64,000 bases of DNA from the NCBI RefSeq assembly GCF_027451485.1, contig NZ_DAIDJE010000044.1:1-64000 (forward strand). Direction: 5' to 3'. The notes below the pieces were generated by a model. The model saw only the letters and a list, made by a program, of their open reading frames with translations, was not told the DNA's origin and searched no databases. Below, one piece after another: positions 51,201 to 61,272 of the stretch (its first letter is position 1; each line of letters begins with the position of its first letter). The stretch comes from Bradyrhizobium sp. (lineage in GTDB: Bacteria > Pseudomonadota > Alphaproteobacteria > Rhizobiales > Xanthobacteraceae). The translations under genes and the position numbers were made by a program.

Positions 51201-52844
51201 TCAGGTGCTGGTTATGTCGACATCCTTGGTCTCGGGCAGGAACAGGAAGCCGATCACCAGACTCATGAGCGCAATGACGACCGGGTACCACAGGCCTGAA
51301 TAGATGTTTCCGGTGTAGGCCACGATGGCGAACACGGTCGCCGGCAGGAAACCGCCGAACCAGCCGTTGCCAATGTGATAAGGCAACGACATGCCGCTGT
51401 AGCGGATACGGCTGGGGAACAGTTCGACCAGCCACGCCGCGATCGGAGCATAGACCAGCGTCACATAGATCACGAGCAGCCACAGCAGGATTACCGTCGC
51501 CACTTGGTTGATTTCGGCCGGATCGGCCGAAGCCGGATAACCATGGGCCTTGATCGCAGCAGGCAGCGCCTTGGCAAAATCCGCCGCGCTGACGTCCAGC
51601 GTCTGCTCGCCGATCTTCACCTTCGCCGGCGTTCCCTTCGGCGCATCTTGGCTCTGGTAATTCACCGACAGATTGACCAGCGCCGCCTTGGCCGTGTCGC
51701 AACTCGTTGTGTATTTCTCGGTGCCCGTCGCCTTGAACTGGAACGAGCACTCCGCCGGGTCGGCGATCACGGTGACCGGGGCGGAAGCGAGGGCGGCTTC
51801 GAGCTTCGGATTGGCGAAGTGCGTAATACCCTTGAATATCGGGAAATACGTCAACGCTGCCAGCAGAAAGCCAGCCAGGATGATGGGCTTGCGGCCGATC
51901 TTGTCGGACAGCCAGCCGAACAAGATGAAGCCGGGAGTGCCGAGCGTGAGCGCGATGACGATCATGATCTGCGCGGTGACGCCGGGCACCTTGAGTGTCT
52001 GGGTCAGGAAGAACAACGCATAGAACTGTCCGCCGTACCACACCACGGCTTCGCCGGCGGTGGCGCCGAGCAGGGCGAGAAGCGCGATCTTGGCGTTGTT
52101 CCATTCGGCGAAAGCCTCGCTCAACGGGCGCTTCGAGGTTTTGCCTTCTTCCTTCATTCTCTGAAAGACGGGCGACTCGCTCAGGCTCAGGCGGATCCAG
52201 ACGGAAACCGCGAGCAGGACGCCGGAGAGCAGGAAGGGAATCCGCCAGCCCCAATCGCCGAACGATCCTTCGCCCATGGCGTTGCGCACACCGAGAATAA
52301 GCAACAGCGCGAGAAAAAGACCCAGCGTTGCGGTGGTCTGAATCCATGAGGTGTAATAACCGCGTTTGCCCGGGGGAGCGTGCTCGGCGACATAGGTCGC
52401 TGCCCCGCCATATTCGCCGCCGAGCGCCAGGCCCTGGATCAGCCGCAGCAGGATCAGCACGACCGGCGCTGCGATGCCCCAGCTCGCATAGCCGGGCAAC
52501 AGGCCGATGAAGAATGTGCCGATGCCCATGAGGGTCATGGTGATCAGGAAGGTGTATTTGCGTCCGATCATGTCGCCGAGCCGGCCGAAGATCAGCGCGC
52601 CGAAAGGGCGTACCGCAAAACCCGCGGCAAAGGCGAGCAGCGTGAAGATGAAGGCCACGTTCGGCGGGACGTTGGAGAAAAAGTATTTAGCCAGGAAGGA
52701 GCCGAGCGTGCCGTATATGTAGAAGTCGTACCACTCGAAGACCGTGCCCAATGAGGAAGCGAAAATGACCTTTCGCTCTTCGGCCGTCATCCCCCGGCCG
52801 CGGACACCCTCACCCGCTGCTGCTGCCATTGCCATTGCCCGCAC
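51201..52844 (-). CDS. MFS transporter, metabolite:H+ symporter (MHS) type, with about 85-aa extramembrane insertion
   Basis: ASSLGTVFEWYDFYIYGTLG, RPFGALIFGRLGDMIGRKYTF; non-TM segment ADPAECSFQFKATG...SADPAEINQ between TM helices. Confidence 0.9.
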   Translation of the reverse strand: MRAMAMAAAAGEGVRGRGMTAEERKVIFASSLGTVFEWYDFYIYGTLGSFLAKYFFSNVPPNVAFIFTLLAFAAGFAVRPFGALIFGRLGDMIGRKYTFLITMTLMGIGTFFIGLLPGYASWGIAAPVVLILLRLIQGLALGGEYGGAATYVAEHAPPGKRGYYTSWIQTTATLGLFLALLLILGVRNAMGEGSFGDWGWRIPFLLSGVLLAVSVWIRLSLSESPVFQRMKEEGKTSKRPLSEAFAEWNNAKIALLALLGATAGEAVVWYGGQFYALFFLTQTLKVPGVTAQIMIVIALTLGTPGFILFGWLSDKIGRKPIILAGFLLAALTYFPIFKGITHFANPKLEAALASAPVTVIADPAECSFQFKATGTEKYTTSCDTAKAALVNLSVNYQSQDAPKGTPAKVKIGEQTLDVSAADFAKALPAAIKAHGYPASADPAEINQVATVILLWLLVIYVTLVYAPIAAWLVELFPSRIRYSGMSLPYHIGNGWFGGFLPATVFAIVAYTGNIYSGLWYPVVIALMSLVIGFLFLPETKDVDITST

Positions 52845-53152
52845 TCCCCGGATTGCTGTTGCAAACGTTCACACCGATGCGCCATCTGACCACAAGGTTT
52901 CCAGTACGGTAACATCGACGTGAACTGTCGTAATCTACAACTTTGGAACTAAATTAGGAACGTGCATCTGTGGGAGCGGCATTGTTTGGAGAGGCCTCAC
53001 AGCGTCGTGGTGCGATGCACAAAGGGCCATAATTAACCGCCAGTTCGGATGGCACGACTGATATCTTGCATGCGGTCCTACGCCGCAGGACAATTGATCC
53101 ACAAAACCGGCTATGCCGGGATCGCTCTCGAGTAACCGTTGCAAAGCAATAG

Positions 53153-53827
53153 ATGACGACCGCTCCCGCCACCCGTCTTGTGATCGCCGACGACCATCCG
53201 CTATTCCGCGACGCGCTGCGTCAGGCGGTAGCCAGCGTCGTGACATCGGCCAGGATCGATGAGGCCGGCAGTTTTGAAGAACTGACCGCGCTGCTCGATC
53301 ACGATCCCGATGTCGATCTTGTCTTGCTCGATCTGACCATGCCCGGGATATCCGGCTTCTCCGGGCTGATTTACCTGCGCGCCCAGTTCCCGGCGATTCC
53401 TGTCGTCATCGTGTCCGCCAGCGACGATGGCGGCACCATTCGCCAGTCGCTGGATTTCGGTGCTTCCGGGTTCATCCCGAAGCGATTTGGCGTCGACACG
53501 TTGCGCGATGCCATCATGAAGGTGCTTGATGGCGACGTCTGGGTGCCCGCGGACACCGACCTGTCGTCGGCGACCGACCCGGAAATGGCCCGCCTGCGCG
53601 ACCGGTTGGTGACGCTGACGCCGCAGCAGGTGCGCGTGCTGATGATGCTGTCGGAAGGCTTGCTCAACAAGCAGATCGCCTATGAGCTCGGAGTTTCGGA
53701 AGCGACCATCAAGGCGCACGTATCGGCGATCTTGCAGAAGCTTGGCGTCGAAAGCCGGACGCAGGCGGTGATCGCCGCGGCCAAAATTGCCGGCGGCCAA
53801 TGGCGGCAGAGCGCGCCGCAACCGTAA
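53153..53827 (+). CDS. LuxR/NarL-type response regulator
   Basis: Receiver (VIADDHPLFRDAL, DLVLLDLTMPG) and HTH (LTPQQVRVLMMLSEGLLNKQIAYELGVSEATIKAHVSAIL). Confidence 0.94.
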   Translation: MTTAPATRLVIADDHPLFRDALRQAVASVVTSARIDEAGSFEELTALLDHDPDVDLVLLDLTMPGISGFSGLIYLRAQFPAIPVVIVSASDDGGTIRQSLDFGASGFIPKRFGVDTLRDAIMKVLDGDVWVPADTDLSSATDPEMARLRDRLVTLTPQQVRVLMMLSEGLLNKQIAYELGVSEATIKAHVSAILQKLGVESRTQAVIAAAKIAGGQWRQSAPQP

Positions 53828-53829
53828 AG

Positions 53830-56800
53830 CTACTCCGCCGCGACCATCTGCTGAGCGCGCCACTGACCCAGAAGTGCGCGCAAGGAGGCCGGCTTCACCG
53901 GCTTGTTCAGCACCGCGATATGTTCTCCCCGCGCCGCAGCGCGAACATGCGGGCTGCGATCGGCGGTGATCAGAATGGCTGGAATCGTCTCGCCGAATTT
54001 CTTCCTGATATCGCGGATCGCGGCAATGCCGTTGCCACGATCGAGATGATAATCGACCAGAAGTCCGGTGAGCGGCTTGCCTGCGGCCTCGATCGCCTCG
54101 ATCGCGGATTCCGGATCGCTCACGGCAATCACCTGGGCGTCCCAGCCTCCGAGCAATGTTTTCATGCCGTCGAGAATGGCGGCATCGTTTTCGATGCAGG
54201 CGATCAGGGCACCCGACATCGGCGCCCGCGACAACGGTGTCGCGCTGGTGACGGCCGCCGTATAGTTGACGGCTTTCGCGGTCGGCACCGTTACCGAAAA
54301 GGTTGAACCTCCGCTCGCGACCGAATCGAGCGCAATGCCATGCCCGAGAACCCGGGCAAGCCGTTCGACGATGGACAGTCCGAGCCCCAGGCCGCGGGCA
54401 ATGCGCGCGCCCTGTTCGAGCCGATGAAATTCCTTGAAGATCTCGCCGCGCTTGAGCACGGGAATGCCGACGCCGGTGTCGAAAATGCCGATTCTGAGCG
54501 ATTCGCCGCGCCGGCGGCAGCCGACCAGAACCCGGCCGCGCGGGGTGTATTTGATCGCGTTGGAGATCAGGTTCTGCAACAGCCGCCGAAGCAGCAGGCG
54601 GTCGGATTGCACGGGCAGTGAGCAGGGTACGAAGGTCAGCTTCAATCCCTTGGCACGTGCAATCGGCGCGAACTCGATTTCAAGCGAGCGCATCAGGTCG
54701 CCGATCTTGAAACTCGTCACCGAGGTCGTCATCGCGCCGGCGTCCAGCCGCGAGATGTCCAGAAGTGCCCCGAGGATTTCTTCGATCGCCTCCAGCGAAT
54801 CGTCGATGTTCTCGACCAGCCTTGAGTCCTCGCCGCCGCTCTGGCGTTCCACCAGGCTAGTCACATAGAGCCGCGCCGCATTGAGCGGCTGAAGGATGTC
54901 GTGGCTCGCAGCGGCGAGGAAGCGCGTCTTGGAGATGCTGGCGTCTTCGGCCGTGCTCTTGGCGAGCGCCAGTTCCGAGTTCAGCCGTGTCAGCTCCTCG
55001 GTGCGGTCGCGGACGCGCTTTTCCAGCGTGGCGTTGGCACGCTCCAGCGCTTCGGCGGCTTCGAACGACGGCGTGACGTCCGAGAAAGTGATGACAAGGC
55101 CGCCGCCGGGCATTTGGTTGGAGCGGACCTCGATCACCATCTGCCGGTCGGGCAGGCGCTCGAGATAGGGCTCACCCTCGGCAGTATAGGCTTTCAGGCG
55201 CCGCTCGACGAGAACCTCCTTGTCCGCAGATTCCGAAGGCGTGCTCGCCGCCGTGACGGTCGTGATGTATTCGAGGATCTCGCGCAGCGGAATGCCGATC
55301 TGCACGAGGTGTGGCGCCAGTCCCAGAATGTCTCCGAACTGGCGGTTCGAGCAGATCAGTTGCAGGTCGGCGTCGAACACCGCGATGCCCTGGCGCACGT
55401 GATTGAGCGCCGTCTGAAGGATCTCGCGGTTGAAATGCAACGCCGCGTGGGAATCGTCGAGCAGTTTCAGCGCAGCCTTGGCCGAGACGGTGCGCTTGCG
55501 CAACAGCAGCGACATCACCAGGCGCGAGGAGGCCGCGCCGATCGATGAGGCGATCAGGTGCTCGGCATGCTGAAGCAGTTCGAAATCAGCGGGCGCCGAC
55601 GGCGCGAGACGAAGGTTGCGCGACGCCGCAAAGGCTTCAAAGGAATCCCTGGCACGATCCGGCCCCAGATACTGCGCAACCGTGCTCTGGATGTCCTGCA
55701 CGGTCACCGTCGTCCGCCAGCGGCGGAAGGTCGGCGCCATCGGCGTCAATACGCTAGGGGTGAACAGATCCGCCTGCATCCGTTCGATCGACGACGGCTG
55801 ACGCGACAGCGACAGCAGCACATAGGTCAGGATGTTGAGCGACAGCGACCACAGCACGCCATGGATGAGTTGCGGCAGATCGGAGCCGAACAGCGCCTGC
55901 GGCCTGAGCGGTCCGATCCCGAGCGGGCCGTTTTGCAGGAATGCCAGCCCGGCGGGGGTGCCGTCCAGAAAACTCGGCAGGAACAGCGTGTAAGCCCACA
56001 TCAGAAAGCCGACAAGCATCCCGCCCATGGCGCCCCGTGCCGTCGCGCGCTGCCAGAACAGTCCGCCGAAAAAGGCGGGCGCGAGCTGCGCAATCGCCGC
56101 AAACGACAGTAGCCCGATCGAGACCAGTTCAGCATCGCCCAGCGCGCGATAATAGAAGTAGGCCATTGCCATGATGGCGAAGATCGCGAAGCGCCGCGTG
56201 CCGAGCAGGAAACGGCCGAAATCCTGCTGACCATCGGGCGTTTCGCGGCGGCGCTGCAATACCAGCGGCATGATGATGTCGTTCGAGACCATGACCGAAA
56301 GCGCGACGCATTCCACGATCACCATGGCCGTCGCTGCCGACAGCCCTCCGACGAAGACAGCGATGCTGAGCAGCGGTGCATTGCCCTCCACCGGCAGCGC
56401 CAGCACGAACATGTCCGGATCGACTGCGCCGAATGGAAACGTGATGAGGCCGGCCAGCGCGATCGGGACCACGAACAGGTTGATCGCCACGAGATAGAGC
56501 GGAAACAGCCAGCGCGCGCGGCTGACTTCCGAAGGTGTCGAATTCTCCACCACGCTGACATGGAACTGCCGTGGCAGCAGCATGATCGCGCAGAACGACA
56601 GCACGATCATGGTCAGAAAGTTGCCGACCGATGGCTCATATCCGATGGCGCGTACGGCTTCCGGCGTCTTCATCGCGCGCTCGATCAATTCGTGCGGCGA
56701 AAACATCCAGAAGGTGACGAAGGCGCCAGCGGCGATAAAGGCAACGAGCTTGACGATGGATTCGGTCGCCACCGCCAGCATCAGGCCATGCTGGTGCTCG

Positions 56801-57351
56801 GTCGCATCGGTCTGGCGGGTTCCGAACAACACGGCGAAGGCGGCCATCGCGAGCGTCGCGGTCAGTGCAATGTCGCCAAGTACCGGGATCGAGGAAATCG
56901 CCTGGTCCTCGCTCAGGATCGTTTCAAGCGAGGACGCGACGGCCTTGAGCTGCAGCGCGATATAGGGAATCGAGCCGATGAGCGCGATCAGCGCCACGGT
57001 CGCTGCGACCGCCTGGCTCTTGCCGTAGCGCGCGGCGATGAAGTCGGCGATCGAGGTGATGTTCTGCGATTTGGCGAGCTTGATCACCCGGCGCAGCAGC
57101 GGCGTGCAAATTCCGATCATCAGGATCGGGCCGATATAGATCGCCAGGAAGTCGATGCTGGTGCGGGTGGCAAAGCCGACCGAGCCGAAGAAGGTCCAGG
57201 AGGTGCAATAGATCGCCAGTGACAGCGGATAGATCAGCGCGCTGGCGCGGCCGCGCTGCGTCGGTGCGGGACGGTCGCCGTAGCTCGCCACGAAAAACAG
57301 GAGGCCGATGTAGCCGAAAGCGGCTGCGATCACGCCCCAGTCATGCAGCAT
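53830..57351 (-). CDS. hybrid sensor histidine kinase with N-terminal sodium:solute symporter domain, PAS and C-terminal receiver
   Basis: 1173 aa: SSS-type TM region (SLAIYCTSWTFFGSVGFA), PAS, H-box FLAAASHDILQPLNAARLY, HATPase, REC (TGLLVDYHLDRGNG). Confidence 0.93.
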   Translation of the reverse strand: MLHDWGVIAAAFGYIGLLFFVASYGDRPAPTQRGRASALIYPLSLAIYCTSWTFFGSVGFATRTSIDFLAIYIGPILMIGICTPLLRRVIKLAKSQNITSIADFIAARYGKSQAVAATVALIALIGSIPYIALQLKAVASSLETILSEDQAISSIPVLGDIALTATLAMAAFAVLFGTRQTDATEHQHGLMLAVATESIVKLVAFIAAGAFVTFWMFSPHELIERAMKTPEAVRAIGYEPSVGNFLTMIVLSFCAIMLLPRQFHVSVVENSTPSEVSRARWLFPLYLVAINLFVVPIALAGLITFPFGAVDPDMFVLALPVEGNAPLLSIAVFVGGLSAATAMVIVECVALSVMVSNDIIMPLVLQRRRETPDGQQDFGRFLLGTRRFAIFAIMAMAYFYYRALGDAELVSIGLLSFAAIAQLAPAFFGGLFWQRATARGAMGGMLVGFLMWAYTLFLPSFLDGTPAGLAFLQNGPLGIGPLRPQALFGSDLPQLIHGVLWSLSLNILTYVLLSLSRQPSSIERMQADLFTPSVLTPMAPTFRRWRTTVTVQDIQSTVAQYLGPDRARDSFEAFAASRNLRLAPSAPADFELLQHAEHLIASSIGAASSRLVMSLLLRKRTVSAKAALKLLDDSHAALHFNREILQTALNHVRQGIAVFDADLQLICSNRQFGDILGLAPHLVQIGIPLREILEYITTVTAASTPSESADKEVLVERRLKAYTAEGEPYLERLPDRQMVIEVRSNQMPGGGLVITFSDVTPSFEAAEALERANATLEKRVRDRTEELTRLNSELALAKSTAEDASISKTRFLAAASHDILQPLNAARLYVTSLVERQSGGEDSRLVENIDDSLEAIEEILGALLDISRLDAGAMTTSVTSFKIGDLMRSLEIEFAPIARAKGLKLTFVPCSLPVQSDRLLLRRLLQNLISNAIKYTPRGRVLVGCRRRGESLRIGIFDTGVGIPVLKRGEIFKEFHRLEQGARIARGLGLGLSIVERLARVLGHGIALDSVASGGSTFSVTVPTAKAVNYTAAVTSATPLSRAPMSGALIACIENDAAILDGMKTLLGGWDAQVIAVSDPESAIEAIEAAGKPLTGLLVDYHLDRGNGIAAIRDIRKKFGETIPAILITADRSPHVRAAARGEHIAVLNKPVKPASLRALLGQWRAQQMVAAE

Positions 57352-57496
57352 TGCTGCTCACTCCCTAAGGTTTTTGCGCGTTCGGCGCCATCGCTCGAGG
57401 CGATCAATCAGGGAGGTATTATAGACGGACTAGGCCGGCAACGCACCGCCGATCATGGTTGCGGGGCAGCCAGAGGCGGCGATCGGCGGATTAACG

Positions 57497-58726
57497 TTAT
57501 TCCGCCGCCAGCGACTTCTGCTTGAGCGGCAGCCCAAGCTGATCCCAGACCTGCAACAGGGCTTCGGCCAACTGATCGATCAGCGCGTCCTCGTGGTAGG
57601 GTGAGGGCGTGATCCGCAGACGTTCGGTGCCCTTGGCCACGGTCGGATAGTTGATCGGCTGGATGTAGATCCCGTGTTCCTCCAGCAGCAGGTCCGAGGC
57701 CCGCTTGCACTTTTCGGGATCGCCGACGAACAACGGAACGATGTGAGTGTCGCTCGACATCACCGGCAGGCCTGCGGCGTTCAGAATCGCCTTGGTGCGG
57801 GCCGCGCGTTCCTGATGGCGCTCGCGTTCCCAGTTCGACGCCTTCAGATGGCGGATCGCGGCGGTCGCGGCGGAGCAGATCGCCGGCGGCAGCGCTGTCG
57901 TGAAGATGAAGCCGGGCGCATAGGAGCGGACCGCGTCGATCATTTCCGCCGAGCCGGCAATGTAGCCGCCGAGGCAGCCGAAAGCCTTGGCAAGCGTGCC
58001 CTCCAGAATATCGATGCGGTCCATGACGCCGTCGCGCTCGGCGATGCCGCCGCCACGCGGGCCATACATGCCGACCGCGTGCACCTCGTCGACATAGGTC
58101 ATGGCGCCATATTTTTCGGCGAGATCGCAGATTTTCGACAGCGGCGCGATATCGCCGTCCATCGAATAAAGGCTCTCGCAAACGATCAGCTTCGGCCGGT
58201 CGGGGTCCGCGGCCCGCAGCAACCCCTCCAGATGCGCCAGGTCGCTATGACGGAAGATCTGCCGCTCGCAGCCGGCCTGGCGAACGCCCTCGATCATCGA
58301 ATTGTGGTTCAGCGAATCCGACAGGATCAGGCAGTTCGGAATGAGCTTGGCGATGGTCGCAATGCCGGTCTGGTTCGAGACATAACCGGACGTGAAGAGC
58401 AGTGCGGCCTCCTTGCCATGCAAATCGGCGAGTTCCTGTTCAAGCTGCACCAGCGGATGATGGGTGCCGGCAATGTTGCGCGTGCCGCCGGCGCCGGTGC
58501 CGACGCGGGTCGCGGTCTCGACCATTGCGCCGACCACCTTCGGATGCTGGCCCATGCCGAGGTAATCGTTGGAGCACCAGATCACCACGTTGCGCACGCC
58601 TTCCGGCGAATGCCACAGCGCATGAGGAAAACGACCGGCCACCCGTTCCAGATCGGCGAAAACCCGGTATCGCCGTTCGTCATGGAGGCGATCGAGGGCG
58701 GTGCGAAAAAATTGGCTGTAATCCAT
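57497..58726 (-). CDS. hemA: 5-aminolevulinate synthase
   Basis: [57 protein letters not shown]. Confidence 0.97.
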   Translation of the reverse strand: MDYSQFFRTALDRLHDERRYRVFADLERVAGRFPHALWHSPEGVRNVVIWCSNDYLGMGQHPKVVGAMVETATRVGTGAGGTRNIAGTHHPLVQLEQELADLHGKEAALLFTSGYVSNQTGIATIAKLIPNCLILSDSLNHNSMIEGVRQAGCERQIFRHSDLAHLEGLLRAADPDRPKLIVCESLYSMDGDIAPLSKICDLAEKYGAMTYVDEVHAVGMYGPRGGGIAERDGVMDRIDILEGTLAKAFGCLGGYIAGSAEMIDAVRSYAPGFIFTTALPPAICSAATAAIRHLKASNWERERHQERAARTKAILNAAGLPVMSSDTHIVPLFVGDPEKCKRASDLLLEEHGIYIQPINYPTVAKGTERLRITPSPYHEDALIDQLAEALLQVWDQLGLPLKQKSLAAE

Positions 58727-58835
58727 CGCGGAACCTGGAACTGGGGCTGGGCCGAAGATGAGAGTAACCTTTTTAGAGGGTTTCTATAACCCGTGTCGAG
58801 CCGCAATCGAATGCCACCTTCGGCGCCGGAAGGTT

Positions 58836-58849
58836 TTGATTTCGGTCAA
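58836..58849. promoter_or_regulatory. candidate FixK/FNR-type box TTGAT-TTCG-GTCAA
   Basis: TTGA-N6-TCAA dyad, 110 bp upstream of the hemA start codon. Confidence 0.6.
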
Positions 58850-58943
58850 GTTTCGGTGTGCCGCCGCCCGGGGCCGCCAAGCACTGCCGTCAAGCCACGG
58901 CGCTTCCTCAAGCTTTTCCAAGGACGATCGTTGTGGACGGTGA

Positions 58944-58958
58944 TCCAATTGAATTGGA
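58944..58958. promoter_or_regulatory. candidate RpiR operator TCCAATT-G-AATTGGA
   Basis: Perfect 7-bp-arm dyad ending at the listed GTG start of the RpiR gene. Confidence 0.5.
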
Positions 58959-59906
58959 GTGGCAGAACTTGAAACGATTGTTGCAAAGGCCGCCGGGGGG
59001 AGCCTAGGATTGGTCATGGATCGGGGCCCGCTGACCGAACGCATCATCCAGACGTTCGACGACATGCCCACGCAGTTGCAGGCAGGCGCGCGCTATGTGC
59101 TCGACCGCCCGCGTGACGTGGCGCTGCTGTCGATGCGCGAGCAGGCACGGCAGGCTGGCGTGCAGCCGGCGACCATGACCCGGCTGGCCAAGCGTCTCGG
59201 CATGGACGGTTACGACGAGGTGCGCGAGCTATATGCCGCGGCCGTGCGCGATGGCGGGCTCGGTTTTGCCGGCAAGGCCGGCGTCCAGGTCATCAGTCAG
59301 AAACTGAAGGGCGACAAGGCGCTCGCCGCCGATATGCTGGCGTCGATCGGTCATCAAATTCAGAAGCTCGCCACGCCTGCCGGTCTGGAGCGGCTGGCGA
59401 ATGCGGCCCGCGCGCTCGCATCAGCCCGCCGCATCTATTGCCTCGGATTGCGATCGAGCCATTCGATTGCCTGGCATCTCCATTACGTGCTCAGCCTTGT
59501 TGGCGACCGTTCGGTTCACATCGAGGGCATTGGCGCCACCGGTTCCGATGTGCTCGCGCGCGCAACGCCCAAGGATGTGCTGCTGGTCGCAAGCGTCATG
59601 CCTTATACGCGCCTGACCATCGAGCTTTCTGAATATGCCGTCACGCAAGGTATTCCGGTGGTGGCGGTCACCGACAGCGAGGTCGCGCCGTTGGCGCAGA
59701 TCGCGCAGCACGCGGTCATCGTTTCGACCGAGAGCCCGTCGTTCTTCCATGCGATGTCGCCCGCCTTTGCCGTGGCCGAGGTGCTTGGCGCGATTATCGC
59801 CGGCCGCGGCGGCGATGCCGCGCTGGCTTCGCTGCGGCACTCCGACGGGCACCTTGCCGCGCTGAATACCCACCTGAAATCGAGAAGCAACAAGAAGCCG
59901 TCATGA
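58959..59906 (+). CDS. MurR/RpiR family transcriptional regulator
   Basis: N-terminal HTH_6 (LSMREQARQAGVQPATMTRLAKRLGMDGYDEVRELYA) and SIS domain. Start could be 59017. Confidence 0.92.
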   Translation: MAELETIVAKAAGGSLGLVMDRGPLTERIIQTFDDMPTQLQAGARYVLDRPRDVALLSMREQARQAGVQPATMTRLAKRLGMDGYDEVRELYAAAVRDGGLGFAGKAGVQVISQKLKGDKALAADMLASIGHQIQKLATPAGLERLANAARALASARRIYCLGLRSSHSIAWHLHYVLSLVGDRSVHIEGIGATGSDVLARATPKDVLLVASVMPYTRLTIELSEYAVTQGIPVVAVTDSEVAPLAQIAQHAVIVSTESPSFFHAMSPAFAVAEVLGAIIAGRGGDAALASLRHSDGHLAALNTHLKSRSNKKPS

Positions 59907-61234
59907 CCCACATCCTTCATCGCTCCGCCAACGCCAAGATGCCGGTCGCCGTCGGCGGCAAAGGCATCGAATTGTTCGACAAGGACGGCAAGAGCTATAT
60001 CGACGCGTCCGGCGGCGCCGCAGTGTCTTGTCTCGGCCACGGTCATCCCGATGTGATCGAGGCGCTTCACAAGCAACTCGACAAGCTGGCCTACGCCCAT
60101 ACCGGTTTTTTCACCACCGAAGCTGCCGAACAACTCGCCGATCGGCTGGTCGAGACCGCGCCATCCGGAATCGATCATGTCTATCTGGTCAGCGGAGGCT
60201 CGGAGGCGATCGAAGCCGCGCTGAAAATGGCGCGGCAATATTTCGTCGAGAAGGGTGAGCCGCAGCGGCGGCACATCATCGGCCGCCGCCAGAGCTATCA
60301 TGGCAATACGCTTGGGGCGCTCGCGACCGGCGGCAATGAATGGCGCCGCTCGCAATTCCGGCCGCTTCTGATCGAGACCCATCATATCGATCCCTGCTAC
60401 GCCTATCGCTGGCAGAAGCCGGGCGAGAGCGACGTCGATTACGCGGCGCGCGCGGCACAGGCGCTCGAAGACAAGATCCTCGAGCTCGGGTCAGATCAGG
60501 TGATGGCCTTTGTCGCCGAGACCGTGGTCGGTGCGACCAGCGGCGCCGTGCCGCCGGTTGCCGATTATTTCAAGCGCATCCGCGCGATCTGCGACCGCTA
60601 CGGCGTGCTGCTCATTCTCGATGAAGTCATGTGCGGCATGGGCCGCACCGGAACGCTGCATGCGTGCGAGCAGGACGGCATCGCGCCCGATCTGATGGCG
60701 ATCGCCAAGGGCCTCGGCGGCGGCTACCAGCCGATCGGCGCCACGCTCCTGAGCGGCAAGATTTTCGAAGCCTTCTCCGAAGGCTCCGGCTTTTTCCAGC
60801 ATGGTCACACCTATATGGGCCATCCGATGGCGGCCGCAGCCGGCCTTGCGGTGCAGGACGTCATCCGTCGCGATCATCTGCTGGACAACGTGATGGCGAT
60901 GGGAAGCCACCTGCAACGCCGCCTTGAAGAGCGTTTTGCCAACCATCACCACGTCGGCGACATTCGTGGCCGCGGCCTGTTCCGCTGCGTGGAGCTGGTA
61001 TCGGAAGTCGATTCCAAAAAACCCTTTGCGTCGGAATTGAAGCTCAACGCGTTGGTCAAGCGCGAAGCCATGGCGCGCGGGCTTTGCGTCTATCCGATGG
61101 GCGGCACCATCGATGGCGTGAATGGCGATCACGTACTGATCGCACCGCCCTTCATCATCGATAAGCCCCAGGTCGACACGGTCGTCGAACGGCTGGGCGA
61201 TGCGGTCGATGCCGCGATCGCAGCGGTCAGGTAA
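59903..61234 (+). CDS. aspartate aminotransferase family protein (class III PLP aminotransferase)
   Basis: LILDEVMCGMGRTGTLHACEQDGIAPDLMAIAKGLGGGYQPIGATL PLP-Lys region; ATGA overlap with rpiR. Confidence 0.93.
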   Translation: MTHILHRSANAKMPVAVGGKGIELFDKDGKSYIDASGGAAVSCLGHGHPDVIEALHKQLDKLAYAHTGFFTTEAAEQLADRLVETAPSGIDHVYLVSGGSEAIEAALKMARQYFVEKGEPQRRHIIGRRQSYHGNTLGALATGGNEWRRSQFRPLLIETHHIDPCYAYRWQKPGESDVDYAARAAQALEDKILELGSDQVMAFVAETVVGATSGAVPPVADYFKRIRAICDRYGVLLILDEVMCGMGRTGTLHACEQDGIAPDLMAIAKGLGGGYQPIGATLLSGKIFEAFSEGSGFFQHGHTYMGHPMAAAAGLAVQDVIRRDHLLDNVMAMGSHLQRRLEERFANHHHVGDIRGRGLFRCVELVSEVDSKKPFASELKLNALVKREAMARGLCVYPMGGTIDGVNGDHVLIAPPFIIDKPQVDTVVERLGDAVDAAIAAVR

Positions 61235-61272
61235 GGATTGCGGAACGCATTTTTTGAGGAGGGGAGTACATC

